A stretch of 64,000 bases of DNA from Carettochelys insculpta (Eukaryota > Chordata > Testudines > Carettochelyidae). The DNA lies in the NCBI RefSeq assembly GCF_033958435.1, contig NC_134150.1, forward strand, positions 35,149,501 through 35,213,500, read 5' to 3'. Positions 36,167 to 49,786 of this stretch are shown here, piece by piece; within the stretch, counting starts at the first letter, position 1, and each line of letters starts with the position of its first letter. The translations under genes and the position numbers were made by a program. The notes beneath the pieces are model-generated. The model saw only the letters and a program-made list of their open reading frames with translations. It searched no databases and had not been told where the DNA came from.

Positions 36167-37917
36167 GCGCAATGAAAACAGAGAATCAAGTAGCAGAGGG
36201 TCAGAATCTTATCCCAGTTCCACTGGACTAATCATGACCCCAGTCCCAACAGTGCTCATTACTAATATAATGCCACAGGAAGCAAAATTTAGATTTGGGC
36301 CAGGATGGAACAGCTGGATTCTTAAAAAGGGCACAGTGTTTGAATGGACAGAAATCCATATATGTTGACTTTAATGTGCAGCCTTCTCTCCCCCCAGATT
36401 GCTGTTTGTACTCCTCTTGGAAAAAGGGGGCTTTTTTTTTAATCCTGCCTAATAAGAGATCCTGCTTTAGAAAAATAATACTTTCTGAGCATTTGTGGCT
36501 GTCAGACCTTGCCTTTTGTTTGGATTATTTCTTCTTTAGCAGGGCGTGTGAGAGTCCGAGATTACTTCTGTTTGGTACTTTCCCACCCCCCACATCTAAA
36601 AGCATCTCTTTCTACACCTTACATGCGCGCGTGCACACACGTTATTTTGTTTTCTGAGAGAAATGGGTCTGTTTCATGAAGGGATTATGTTTTTCGTGTG
36701 ACACATTCAAGATAGCTGTATGTACAAGAGGAAGTGAAAGCAGTCTCTGGAACAATGGGGAGGCTTTAGAAAGCTGCTTAGCTTGTGCCAAGCTTCTCTC
36801 TCTTTTTTGGTTGTCATAGAAATGTGCCAGTCTGTGTCTCTCGCAGATGAGCTCACTAAATGAATGGTTGTGCAGGATGAGTCTGGTTTCAATGAAGATG
36901 TTTATACTTGAAGAGTGCAGATGGGCTCAAACCACAACTGAGTCTCCAAACGTCTTTGCCCTTCCCCGAAGTTCAGTGGCAGGAAGTGAAATTAGTTTTT
37001 TTGCATTTTGGGCGTCTGTGTAGGGGGTGAAGGATGGGCAGGGTGCACAATTTTGTATTGGGCCTAACTTCTGCTATGTGAAGTGGATGTATTCTCCTGC
37101 AGCACTGAGATCTGCAAAATTTTGGTTTCCTATCTAAATATGGTTGATACTGACTGTGGTGTTGGTGTTTGATTTAATGTTCTTGTATGGTGTTTAATTT
37201 AAGAGAGTGTTTCTTTATAGCTCTGAGGTTTTTAGATTGACTGACTGTTTTTTAGATTAAGACTATTTCACGTCTGATTCTACCAAAGTGAGTGTAAAAT
37301 GCTACTGTGCTAATTTGGTGTCACTTTGCATGAGGTAAATTACTGCTCGGGGTGCAAGACAGAAGAGATTCAGGCTCATAAATGATCGAGGAATACAAAT
37401 ACTACATGGCTTATAGCTGCATTAAGATGTTACCAAATGCTGCTGATCTTCTAATCTAAGCTATTTTTAATAAGCTGAGCACCACTTCTGTGGGGTCTTT
37501 CAGTTCATGGGGCTGACAACTTGTTTGTACAAAGGCCACTTTACGCTGCCAAAGTGGTGTCAGGAAGCTTAAGTAGAATGTTTCAGTGTAAACATGTAAA
37601 CAAGTGGATTCCCACTGATTTAGGGAATTTGGCAGACTTGTAAAGGTGATTTGGCTAAGTGCCAAAAACCTACCCCTTGCAGATTATCAAAGACCAATAA
37701 ATTTTCTGCCCTGCTCCTGGACTTTGTGTAGCCTTCTTGGGGTTTGGTTAATTTCCATGCTGGTAGCTACTACTTCAAGATGGGAAGTTCTCTTTCACTG
37801 CCAGGACTTTTTTTTTTTTTTAAATCTCCCAAGTCAGGTGTCTTTACTCATTGCCCTCAGATGGGGAGGGAGGCTACAATTGGCAAAGATACAGCTGAGC
37901 CCTCAACTGTCATAGGC

Positions 37918-38140
37918 TATGTCTACAGTGCAAAAAACCACCACTGGCAGTGAATCTGAGACCAGGTAGAGTCAGGCTTGCGCTAAAAGTATCTGTGCAG
38001 ACATCCAGCTTGGGCCGTAAATGCTGGAGAGGAGGGTGTGTTTCAGAGCCTGGCTGGAACCTCAATAGGAATGTCTGTGCTGCTATTTTTATGCAGTAGT
38101 TTGAGCCCCGTGAACCTGAGCCTATAGACCTGACCTTTGA
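37918..38140. mobile_element. Palindromic MITE copy (TATGTCTACA..TGCA type)
   Basis: Seen: GGCTATGTCTACAGTGCAAAAAACC at the left, CTGTGCAGACATCCAGCTTGGGC in the middle, and CTGTGCTGCTATTTTTATGCAGTAGTTTGAGCCCC at the right. It belongs to the family at 13128-13350 and 44793-44945. The right end is decayed. Confidence 0.5.
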
Positions 38141-41100
38141 TACTTGCTGCTGTATTTTCCCCCCCGCCTTTTTTCATTTTTTGTGTTGAAGAGTGTGGAT
38201 GTATCCTGTAGTGGTCAGCTTACCTTGTGACAGATCACGTGCTGTCTCCAGTATTCCCAGGTGTGTAGCCAAGCAAATCTAGCATCTAGCCTTCCTGCCC
38301 GCTTCAGTTGCTATCTGACCGTCAAGCCTAGTTTCCTGGAAATGGAGTGTGTCTGCATTTAGAGGCGGTGCCAAGTCAGTGAAGCTTAATAAAAGGATGG
38401 GATGTTGTGTCTGGATGAGCAGGTTGAAATAACTGTGTCTTCAGAGAACATAAAAATCCAATTAAAAATTAAACGTTCTTTGTCATTAGAAATTAATACT
38501 TTTTAAAGTGATCATCCCCCTTGCCTCCACCTCCAAAACGGTTTGCATTGATGAAGAACATTTTAGACTTCCAGATGAGTCTGTTTTGAATATAGCTAAG
38601 CCTCAATATTAGCCACAGCATTAAGCAGGGCTGTTCTCTTGATACCCTGTTTTTTACATGTTATTTTCTCAAACGTGCTGCTTGAACTTTTATTGGAAGT
38701 TGAACTTTGGGTTGAAGCTCTGTCCTCTTCAATGGCAAATATGCTTTTAAGCTTAGATCAGTTATATATTTCACACATGCAAAGAGCTTAGGGAAGCACA
38801 AAGTTATATACGTGAGATCCTCTTCTCTCCATAGCATGACTCCAGCTCAATAATTTTGAAAGGTTAGGCTCTTTTTTTAAGACCCTATGATCGACTGTGG
38901 GAATTGAACCTGGGACCTTCAGCACCATATCATAGGGTGCTGCCATTTAATTTAAAAGAGCTGTAGTTGCTGTAAGTAGCAGACTATTTTGCTCCCTGGC
39001 TATTCACTACAGTAGAGGGAGCCATGATCACATGCGTTAAGAGAGTGTAATTACACATTTACATGTTCACTAATGCATTTCAAAGTGCTTCACCAATATT
39101 CAGTCTCATAAAATCTTTGTGAGTTAGGAATTTACAGGAGAGTAAAATGATTCATGGAAAGAGAACAAACGATTCGCAAAAAGTGAATGGAACCTGGGAG
39201 TCCTGTTTTCCATTTCCTAAATCTAAGAGTACTGTGAGGCGGGAGGAAATCAATCCCAAAAATGAAAAAAACATGACAGCACATCTCGGAGCCTAGCTCA
39301 CCTGCCTTGAGTTTGTGCTTTGGAGCTAAAAAGCAGTGTAGATGTTCTCGCTTGGGCTGGAATCTAGGATCTGAGACCCATTTCCCCATATCATTTCCTT
39401 CTCTAGTAGTTTTCAGTTATAGCTCTTATGTATTACATGTAATGATCCTAAGTGTAGCTTTTGAGACAGAAGTACAGGTTTTTTTCCAAGTTGTCTTTTA
39501 AAAACAAATTTTCACAGTGCCTTGAGATGGTAGAGTCTCTAGATGAGTGTTAACTGTTGCACCACACTGCCTCAAATCTGTGTGCCTGACCCAAAATTCA
39601 GAGAGTTTGTCTGGAGCTGGAGAACAGTAAATGATCTGAGATGCCAGGTTTGAAGCAGTCTTTGTCTTAAAAGTTTTCACTCCAGTAATCTTGCTGAAAA
39701 TGAGCATATTCAGTGAAAGATCATCCACTTTCTACCATACTCCAATTTCACTAGCATGCGCTTGGCTTTTAAACGTGTAGGCTGCTTAGGTTGACCTTAT
39801 GGGTGCGTGTGTGTGTTTTAATACGAAATGCAGCTTGGACGTTCAAACAGTTTGAAACAAAAACAAGAGAAGTCATAACATGATGAGAGAATATTTTTAA
39901 AGGACTTGATGGCTCTAAGTTTCTAACACAGTCCAGATGTCTTCTATCTCTGCTCTTTCTGCAGTGTTTTCTGGCTACAGTGTATTTTGATTTTGAACAT
40001 AGTCCAAGCTGTGTGCCAAGTCCTGAAATAAAGTAAATCAGTAAGTTGTTCTTGGACGTTTCTGCCTAATCCAGACCAACCCAAATCAAACTTTAGCTCT
40101 GACCTCAGAACTGCACGTTGAAATATTTTCCTTTGCCTCCTCAATTTCAAAGTAGCAAGAGCAGGAGATTACCACTTTGTAGTGTTTAAACAGACGGCTT
40201 GTACGACATCTGTGCAGCTGAAGCAACTTTGTTCCTAGGAACCTGCTGCGTGTTAAAACACAAGGGATATCAGCATTACACTGTGATTCTGTCATGACTT
40301 CCATTATGTGGGTTGGGGTGCATGCTTGTCACCCCACAAAAAAAGGATTACTTGGCAGACTTAGGGGCTGTTAAGCATTTCTTGAGAGAAATACTTTTAA
40401 TTATCACCTACAAAGTGTTAATTTCTGAGGATCATCTAGTCATTGTTACCAGGAAAAATAAACCAACCACTGAGCTCATCCCTAGGCTAAGCAAGCTATC
40501 TACTTTCTTTGTTAGGTTTTTATATAAGCCCTTATTTCTAGTGTCTCTGAGCCCTCCTCTCTTTTGAACTTGGGGTTTAGTGTGGTCTATGGTGTGTCAG
40601 TGACAGTCAGGGTTTCACAACCCACCTCCTCTGTCATTGCATAACATCCTGTGGCAGTAATGGCAGTTGCTTATGTGGCAAAATAGCATTAGGAAAGTAA
40701 TTTATTTTTAGCTATCTTTTTAATGCAACAGCAAGTGAGGAGAAGCTACCATCATGTTACACAGCAGCTCTTTGCCAGCCACTGGGAGCTCCTGTGACTA
40801 CCATATGTCTGGAACTTCTGCGTTGATTCTTCAGCTTTTATTTCCTGGGACACCAAGTTCAACAAGGCCAAAAAGGAACATGGTTATCTCATATCTAGCC
40901 CCTTTTTAGGGCCTGATCCAAAAATCATTTAAGAAGTCTTTCCAGAGACTTCAGTGGGCTTTGGAAGGCCTGCAGTGAACACTTGTACGTGTTCCGAACA
41001 AAACCTGTTTTGGTGCAGCTATTTGTGTTTGTTCATGAAGTGTCATAGTCAGATGGAATGCAAGAATCTGGAGCCAGTTAAGACAGATTTGTATTAATCA

Positions 41101-41759
41101 TGGTGAAGAGTTTTGAATTGACTGACCTGCGGTCCTAGTGAAGCTTTCAGTGGCAGCCAACTGATGTTGATGTCAAATGCTTTTTATATTCTCACCCTTG
41201 TTGACTGGTGAGCCTTTCCCAGAAGTAAAGGTGACAGAGACAAAGATGTAAGTTGAAGCTAGACACATTCATAAGGCGTACAATTTTAACAGAGAAGCTA
41301 ATTAACCATTGGAACAATTTTCACAGGTTGTGGTGGACTATTCAACATTGTTAATTGTAAAAATCAAGGTTGGATTTTCTTGTTTTAAAGCTGAGTTCTA
41401 GTTGTGTGACCCATTATACAGGAGATCACACTCCAATGAGTAAGATGGGTTTTTTTGGTGCTATAATCTTATGAACTCTATGTAAAATGGATCAACATAT
41501 ATTTTTGAAGGGGCAAAATGTTTTTTCAATGATGATACAAAACTGCTCAATACAAGTATATGATTTTTGTACCATTAGAATATATGATTTATGTAATTGT
41601 TGAAGTAAGGGACAAATGAATTCTATGTCACCTGTTGATATATGGGTGGGTGTTGGAGGAAGTTGGCAGTGGCCCTGTTGAGCAGAGGGACATGTAGGGA
41701 AGCTCACAATCATCTGTCTGTATTAGCCATGAAACTAGCCAGTGTTGTTAGTTCCTTTT

Positions 41760-41860
41760 ATTTTTATTTTTATGGTTATTTTACATTGCAGTAGTTGTGC
41801 CTCAAGATGCTCAGGGCCCCATTGTGCTTGGTGCTGTACAAGCAGATAGCAAATGACATT
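41760..41860 (-). repeat. CORE-SINE/L2-like 3' tail repeat
   Basis: Seen: ACATTGCAGTAGTTGTGCCTCAAGATGCTCAGGGCCCCATTGTGCTTGGTGCTGTACAAGCAGATAGCAAA, the same reptilian unit as 10415-10560, here better preserved. Confidence 0.6.
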
Positions 41861-44792
41861 TTCTGCCTCATATAGCCATTAGCATTAAATTTACTCTCCC
41901 ATAAGAGCCACTGGTGTATAATAATGTGTATTTTCCAGTGGTACCATGGTCTAAATTGAATTAAATGTTCCTAGGCATTTTTGCTTGCTATGTTTATTGC
42001 AGTTTGACCTTCAAGTTTTGGAATTATGCAACTGTGAAAACAGGGACAGTAGTAAATGAGATCATTTACAGGGAAGGCCATATCAATGTGGTAGAAAGGA
42101 TGATCTTTGCCCCAGTAGGCTCTTGTAATTCATTCATCGCGGAGCAGAGGCTTTTGCACAAAGGTTTCTTTCCCATGATATTTCTGAAATAAATGTGAAA
42201 ATGCTAGACCTGCCCTCCTGTTAGTGGTTCCTGAGGGAGCTGCTCGGACTAGCCATTTGGAAATGCCTCCTAGTGGGAGGACTGTCTGGGCAGGATTCCT
42301 GGACTGGGGTCACAAGGCATTTGCTTTAAGAAAAGCTCCCATCTTTTGGGGCTGGAAATCCATCGCAGCACCCTGCCAGAAAACCATGCAACCAGCCTGC
42401 CTAATAATCTTGTGTGTAACAAATTGGACAATGTCTGTTAAAAACAAATTTCCCTATTCAGAAGACCTCAACGTATTTTAGCCAGTCACTGGACCTAAGG
42501 AAATTGCACAAACTGGTATTATACCATAGCTTTTGAGGTTGGAGAACTGGGATTCCGAGAGTCTGGTAGGAAGTGAAATCCAGTGTTTAGTGTCTTCCAT
42601 CCGAAGTGCCTGTCTTCAGTCCCGTGATGTTCCTATATAAGAGTTCTGTCAGCACAAGCTAGTGTGCTACAGCCCAGCAATTGACCACCTGCAGAAAGAG
42701 TGAGTGTCCAGGATCCAAACCAGAGGTGGCTTTCTAGACCACAGATCATATTGTTTGACTTGCGTCTGTGTTCTCTGAAGAATAGGTGGGCATGTGTTCC
42801 TCAGGGTTCATACTGACAAGTAAAGTGGGAAGCCCATGTTCTGCACCAGCTGTAACTTTAGGCTGGCCTTTAGGGATAGACCCATAAGAAGCACATTCTG
42901 GCACCCTAATTCTGCTGCCACTGAGAACTACATTGACTTATCATCCCATATCAGAGAGAAGGAAATTTTCTCAACTTCTTTCTCCTCAAATGGTAGAGAC
43001 AAGTTCTGTAGACAGTCCTAAGTTGGATGGCAGTAGAGGTGCAGGGATAGTTCTGCCGTTTTGAATGTGTGTTTGCAAATAGCATAGCTGGGTATCTCAA
43101 AGGTGTGAAAAAGAGGGGATGGAGGGATATGGCCTCCTTAAAGAATAAGGAAACTGAGGCTGGAAATAAAAGAAGGTGCTGCTGATTGTGGTGATAATAG
43201 GACACATTTTAATTCACCTGGCACCCTGTACAGGTTAGCAAATTAACGGTTGAATTTGCAGTTTGTTTACTATTCTCTGTTCCATCTCTGAGGCTGTGGG
43301 AAACAGTTTTCATGCTTCTCTGGCAGCAGTATTTTTGAGTGTTGGAAATCTGATAGTGTGTCTACTTCATGCCAGACGTTGGACTGGTGCCCCTTTAGGT
43401 TTCCTTAAGGAATAGCGAAGTGATGGGAAGAATGCATTTCTTTGACATGTAGTCATCACAGTGATAGTAAATGTAACACTGATATCCTGCTTAGACTCCG
43501 TCAGCGCACACAGACATGGGAGAATGAGAAATGGTTTTCCTAGGGTTTGTGAGTGGGTGTCCAAGTTAAAAGAGAAACTACAAGGCAATTTAATATTGCT
43601 TAATCCAGTCTGGGAAAATGTTTGTCCTTGCCTGTAGGCATCAGTGCATATTAATCTAGTCTGTGCCGTCACAGTCTGGTTAATATTTTGCTTTTCTGTA
43701 CCTCTTTGTTAGTATGTTGCACTGAGCAAACTACTAGTCATTATGAAGATGACACACAAGCAAAGTAAAGCTTAGGCTATTGTTCCCACCTCTATTATCT
43801 ATGAGCAGCAATTTTCACAAGTCAGACCCAATTTAGCTGAATTCACTATGTGCAATCCAGTTGTAAGAATAGAAGTATAGAGCCAATGCATGTGCCTGTT
43901 TTAAAAAAGCTATGTTGGAATCAATCAAATGGTCTGGTTTTAGACTGACAAAATTTGGGGGCTTCCCCTTGCAGTTTTATTTCTGTAAACTGTAAGAACT
44001 GTAAAGTTGTCTTAATGCGGCTTTCTATGAAGCTCAGGTCAAATAAAAATAATTTAAATATAAATGAGAAACCTGAGGAAAACCCCAGTTTGCATTAGTG
44101 TCTACGGACTTACCAAATTGAATTTATGAAGCCTGCTAAACAAAACCAAAATAATATGAATAGTAGAAATATAAACTGAAACTTGAAGGTGATGAGTTCA
44201 GAGCACAGATAAAAAGGAAGGCCATTTGAATATTTTGACTAAATGTTTTTGTTTGTATTTGAATTTAAACAGGCATGTTTTGTATTTTGTATGTATGTAG
44301 AAAAGTGTCTTGCCGTAGATGAATGCTAATTTCAGGCAAATGGCTGGTAGGCTGACAATATAAATGTAATTGCTGCTGTCCACCACCTTAATAATGAAGT
44401 TAACTGAAGAATCTCCAACCAGCTCATGAGGGGCCTGATCCTGCAAAGTACTGAGTGTTCTGAAATCGCTTTGCTTTCAAGGGGAGTATGGGGTGCCTTG
44501 GAGCTTTTAGCCAATAAAACCCCTCTGCGCATTCATTCATCAGAAACAGGTCCTTTTAACAAGTATGTGAGATCAGTGGGGCCCTTCTTGTGAGCAAATA
44601 CACATTGCACCTCACTCCAATACTGCAAATTTCTAAGAGCTAAATTGATGCTAGTGAGTAATCCTTCAGCTCAGTGTCCTAAGTATTTGCAGGATTGGGG
44701 CATTCAGATATGATCCAAAGTCTGCTGCAGCCTCCTACTGACTTTACTTTGATTCCAGCAGGCTTTGGATCAGGTCCTAAGGTTTTATAAGT

Positions 44793-44945
44793 ATGTCTAC
44801 ACTGCAGTAAAACACCATGACTGGCCTGCCTCCGCTGACTCTGGTTGGGACTGTGGGGCTATGAAGTTGCAATGCAGATGTTCAGGCTATGGGACACTGT
44901 GAAGGGGGAGGATATCGGAGCCCAGACAAACGTTTATATTACAGG
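44793..44945. mobile_element. Palindromic MITE copy (partial)
   Basis: Seen: TATGTCTACACTGCAGTAAAACACC, GGACTGTGGGGCTATGAAGTTGCAATGCAGATGTTCAGGC. The right arm is lost. Same family as 13128-13350. Confidence 0.6.
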
Positions 44946-45309
44946 GTTATGCCTCTACTGTTTTTTTATGGTGGAAGAGACATACCCTAAATGACTCTGA
45001 GAAACATTTTTATTTATTCTAAATAATGTATGTATTAATGGGAGAACTCTTGAAGTGAGTACATTTCATTATCCTTCCTCTGTAAAAGTTTGCACAAGCA
45101 GAAACCTTTTCTAAAATGATTTTTTTTACAATGTGTAGCCAGTTCAAAGAGGGGATGCTGTGTGTGTTGCATACACACCTATTGCCACTCATTTGGGTTG
45201 ACCTGCAAGGTTCCATCTATTGGAAGGTAGCTGTCATAATTAGACCATTAAACCACACCATGGTATAGATTGTCTAATTCCCTATATAGTTCCAATCACC
45301 ACAGTGTCT

Positions 45310-45500
45310 CACAAACATGAATGTGTTTATCCTCCTCACAGTCCTGTGAGATTAGGAGGTGGTGGTATCTCCATTTTACAGGTGGGATTTGGGGTACAGA
45401 GGTTGAGTGACTTGTTCAAGTTCATGGCAGAACCAGAAATTGAACTTGGATCTTTAGAACTCCATTTGGGCATGTTAGCCACAGGACCATCCATTCTCAA
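45310..45500 (-). repeat. MIR-type SINE, minus orientation
   Basis: Seen: ATCTCCATTTTACAGGTGGGATTTGGGGTACAGAGGTTGAGTGACTTGTTCAAG .. CAGAACCAGAAATTGAACTTGG .. TAGCCACAGGACCAT, following the MIR order from tail through core to tRNA-like head. Confidence 0.75.
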
Positions 45501-45636
45501 CAAAACTTGATTCTTTTTTTGCATTGTAGGACAGTTGCAAAAAAAATACTTTGAAGAATAGAGCAGATGCTTTGTAAGCCCCTGGAAGTTAAGGCAAGTC
45601 TATTGATTCCAGTGCACTTTGTGTGAAACCCATAAT

Positions 45637-46217
45637 TAGAGCACTATGGAATTCTCAATCCATTTTGGTCAATTCATGTTCACACAATTTTAAAAATTTT
45701 AAACTTCACAATTTCAGCTAAATCTGAAATTTCACAGTGTTGTAACTGAAGATGTCATGAGCTAAAAAGGATCTGGGAGTTGGTATCAACACAGGAACAA
45801 CTTGTATTCTTATCAAGGTTGCTTTAGGGGATGGTTGTGGTGCTGCTACCTTATTTTTGTGCTGCTGCAGTTGGTGGTGCTGTCTTAAGAGCTGTGTACC
45901 TCAGAAGTAAGGATGGCCTAGTAGGGTATTGACACCCTTACTTCTGTGCTGCTGCCTTCAGAGCTGGGTCCTCAGTCAGCAGCCACCATTCTGTCACCCA
46001 GCTGTGAGGGCAATACAGAAGCAAGGATGGTAGTATGGAGACTCTCCTAAAATAACCTTATGACCCCACCCTGCAACTCCCTTCTGGTTCAGGACCCCCA
46101 ACTGGAGAAATAGTGGTCTTATCCATGACATCAGTATAGCGTAAGGTAACAACACACAAAAAGCAGATTTCACAGGGGTAGCCCAGAGTTCAGGACCATG
46201 AATTTGATAGGGCTCTA
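45637..46217. mobile_element. hAT MITE, copy 2 (TAGAGC..GCTCTA ends)
   Basis: Seen: begins TAGAGCACTATGGAATTC and ends CATGAATTTGATAGGGCTCTA. Flanks are CCCATAAT (45629-45636) and TCCATAAT (46218-46225), 7 of 8 identical. The internal TTTCACAGTGTTGTAACTG, TTACTTCTGTGCTGCTGC and ACCCCACCCTGCAACTCCCTTCTGG blocks match copy 1. Confidence 0.85.
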
Positions 46218-46229
46218 TCCATAATGTAT

Positions 46230-47760
46230 CATTTCAAATCTAAATTTTATGCCAACTCCAGCTGTCCTCACGGGGCACTGAGTTTCTGTGGCAAGCCGTA
46301 AGGCTTTTCATTTTAGCTGTCTTTGAATTATAAAAGGCAAAAATATCTCATACACTCTTGAAAGAATTCTCTTTTTCAGCTTAAAGAGGGCTCAAGGGAT
46401 CTTGCTGAAACTTTCCAAACAAAAAAATAATCCCAGAAGGATTTTTTTTGTTTAAAAAAAAAAAAAAATTCTTAACACTTGCTCGCTGACTTAGGTATTC
46501 AAAGCATATGCAGACATGAAATAATTATGGCATTAAATACAAGGAAGTAGAAAATAAGAGTCAACATTTAACTATAGTGTTCCACAGTTTTTTTTTCTGT
46601 TTCATTGATCAAAAAGAAAAAAAAAAATCAAATATCTGTCATGGGTGACACTTACCAGAAGTGCCTGAACCATTCGTGTTATCTGGTACTACTGTCATCT
46701 ATACCTTTCACAAGATTGCACAGATTTCTGTGAAGCAGTTTCCTCAGTTACATGTGTTTAACATCCAGTAGAAAAAGTTGGAAAATGAGTCAGTGTTAGG
46801 ACTTGTAGCTTTAGTGCTAAAGGCGGGTATAGTGCCTAGTTTGACTAGATACCTAGGTGAAAGATACTGCTTCCTTGCTGACTGTGTGCTGCTGTTTTTT
46901 GTGTATGGAGATTATGGATGACCTTTAGGACACATGGAGGCATGGACTTCCTCAGAACAACCAGAGTTCACAGCTGGCCCAATGGTATTTTATTATTGAT
47001 TCCTGTGTGCTGTCATACCAAACCTTTCTTACGTTTCATTAGCATTGACGTTGACCATTTCCTAAATTGCTCTGCTCATAACTATGGGTGTCTGCTTCCC
47101 AGTAAATAAGTTGAAAATTGTTAGCAAAAACTTACAGGAAATAAAAAATAACAATAGCAAAGCAATCTGATGTTTGTAAGAAGAACAACATTTTATAAGT
47201 CGTGTTTTGAAATTGCTTTACCTATCGTAATTACAAGTAAAGCATAAAATTATGTAATATAATTAGAGTAATTATATTTCCAGTCTGTCTATTTTAACTA
47301 TATAAAGGGTGATTTTTAATTAAAAATCAAAACGCTGTCCTGACGGAGTGAGTCAATTTCCCCTTCTCTGTGTGTGAGTCTTTCATACGGCAGTAGGGGA
47401 ATTACACACATTTAAAAAGATATGAGGGAGAGGAAATATGATTGCAAAATCACAAAAATTGCCAGTGGAACTCAGAGGCAGGTGTAGTGCCTCGAACTTT
47501 CTTAAAATTAAGCCACTTTTCCCAAAGGATAAAATTGGTACAAGTGGGAAGTTTGCTGTAACCAGTATTGCGGCCTGTAAATGGCAATGTTTTATTTAAA
47601 GAGTTGAGGGTGTTTATTCTATTTCACTCTAAACAGGGGGCATCTCAATATTTGTGGATGTTCTGAGTAAGTCCTCTTTCTTACATTACTGAGCAAACTT
47701 GCACTCAGTAAATGTTAACTGTCTTCATCTCTTTCTTATTACAGCACTTTCCAGTACTAA
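46230..47760. other. Repeat-free intron segment (candidate conserved non-coding DNA)
   Basis: No repeat family is visible over about 1.5 kb apart from A/T runs (46441-46470, 46587-46626). Contains AT-rich homeobox-like cores (TAATTACAAG, GATTTTTAATTAAAAATC). Conservation cannot be judged from one sequence. Confidence 0.3.
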
Positions 47761-49514
47761 TTCCAGCTTTAATGTGGACTCCTGTTACTTTGAATTAGGC
47801 ACATAAAGAGGGAAAAAATGTATCCAAGTTGTCCCACCTGGAAAAATGAGATAATACTTTGTCCTCAGGGATTTTGTGGGAAGAAACTAGTAAATGTTTG
47901 TTTAAACTCTTAGAAGCAATGTTGTCATGTGGTACTTTACTGTAGAGGTAAATGTGACTATTACTAATCGTACTCTTGCCAAAATTGCTGCCATTAACAG
48001 TGCTGTATTCAAGGAAAGAGTGACTGCAAATACTGTAACAGCTGCTTGAACAATTTAATTTTAAGCAAACCAAACCTCTTGGCATCAGTGCAATAAGCTT
48101 ATGGACTTGGCGTAATTTTTTAAAATGCTGTATAATTCCATAGTAGCCACCGTAACTTTTTCTTCTTTTCATTCAGTTGATTGACTAATGAAATTCCACA
48201 TGGCTGTTTTTTTCCGGCTCAGTGGATTTGGAGAATGATGTTCTTGTCGTTGTTCTATCAAAGATCCTGAAACTATGTAAGTTACAGTAATTCAGTGACA
48301 AGAAAAGAGGAACTTAGAAGCAGTGACATGTATTGCAGTAATCCTACTTCCCGTTCCTGGTGTCTTGGCTTAGGCTTTTGGACACAATAAACAGTTTTAA
48401 AACAGAGATTATCCTCTTTTAAGAAAATTTAACTGTTTCAGTTCTGAGGGTCACAGCATTGCCATTTAATGAGGAGTTATGAACCCAGGAGATGCTGCCC
48501 TGCAGCCTGCGGTGTAGAATCCTCCTCTGGCATTTTACGTGGGAATTCAGAGGTTTTCTTTTTTTTTTTTTTTGCTTCCTTTGGATATGCATACTCTGTC
48601 AGTGTCTCAAGAATGGTATTATGTAATTGTTTTCAACTGCCTTAGTAAACTGTAGAGCCGTATTATTCAATTACTTTTTGTCAAGGTCCAAAATTTTTGG
48701 TCAAGATGTTGTCAAGGTCCAGATCCCAGAGAAACATTTTTCCTACAAAAATAATAATGGTAATAACAAAATCTTTTTATTTGCTGTCTTTTCAAAAGTG
48801 TCTGGTGGTGTAGTTTGGCTGGCAGGCCACCTGTTGACTACCCTTGCTGTGGAGTGAAAGGTAATAAAAGTGGGTAAAGACAGTGATGGGTAAAATGCAG
48901 AACTAGGGCCGTAAGACCTAGGCTGTGTTTGGTTCTGGAACAAAATGCTTTCATGACCCTAACCAAATCTCTAAGTTTCTCTGCTCTGGTTGGCCCATCT
49001 GTATGAGGGTGGATACCCATTATCTACAAGGTGGTTGAGTTTCAATTCTTTATCACTTGTCCATTGTTTTGGGATAAATAGTGTTACTGGAGGAATAGCA
49101 GATTTGTATTTTCTGAAAGAGGTGAAATTGGGGTAGAGGAGCAGGAAATATTTGTGTGGAAGAAGTTTTGATAGAGCTAGTCAGGAACCTTCCATTGGAA
49201 TGAACGCCTGGCAGAAAATGCAGCTCCTTCAAAATCAGAAGTTTTTAATGAGTATTTAATTGTGGGTCAGTTTGACACAAATCTGAATGCTTTTGCACTG
49301 ATTTGAAATGTTCAAACTCTAATCAGCTCAAAAAAAACTTTAAAATGCATTTCCAGGACAGTGCATTGCCTTATGGGAGTTACATTATAAGTTCCTGTTC
49401 TCCCTTCTGTACCGGACTTCCTTGAGGGCTGTATGTACAACAAGGATTTCCCACTAACTGAACTGTTTTGTGCTTCATGGGGGATGCATTACTTTAGATG
49501 CATTATAGAAAATA

Positions 49515-49640
49515 CACTCAGAAGAGCAGCCATGTTTGTAGCTTAACAAATAAGAAGCCATCCTGTAGCACCTCAGGGACTAACAAATTCATTAGGTCAT
49601 GAGCTTTTGTGGGTGAGACCCACTTCTTAAATGAAAATGG
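49515..49640 (+). mobile_element. SINE copy, plus orientation
   Basis: Seen: AGAGCAGCCATGTTTGTAGC .. CATCCTGTAGCACCTCAGGGACTAACAAATTCATTAGGTCATGAGCTTTTGTGGGTGAGACCCACTTCTTAAATG. Confidence 0.82.
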
Positions 49641-49786
49641 AGCAGAAATAGGAAATAGAGTTTGGTCAGGGAGCCTGGCTGGTTGGGGGAGAATGGGACC
49701 ACTAGGATCTCAAATTATAATTTCCTTGAGGCAATGGGCTACTATAGGAAAATGTAGTTCTATGTTAAACTGACTTGTTTTGAAGC

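Noticed and set aside
47795..48172. 125-codon minus-strand ORF
   Set aside because: Ser/His/Leu/Cys-rich as expected for chance frames. No recognisable domain and no splice or promoter context.
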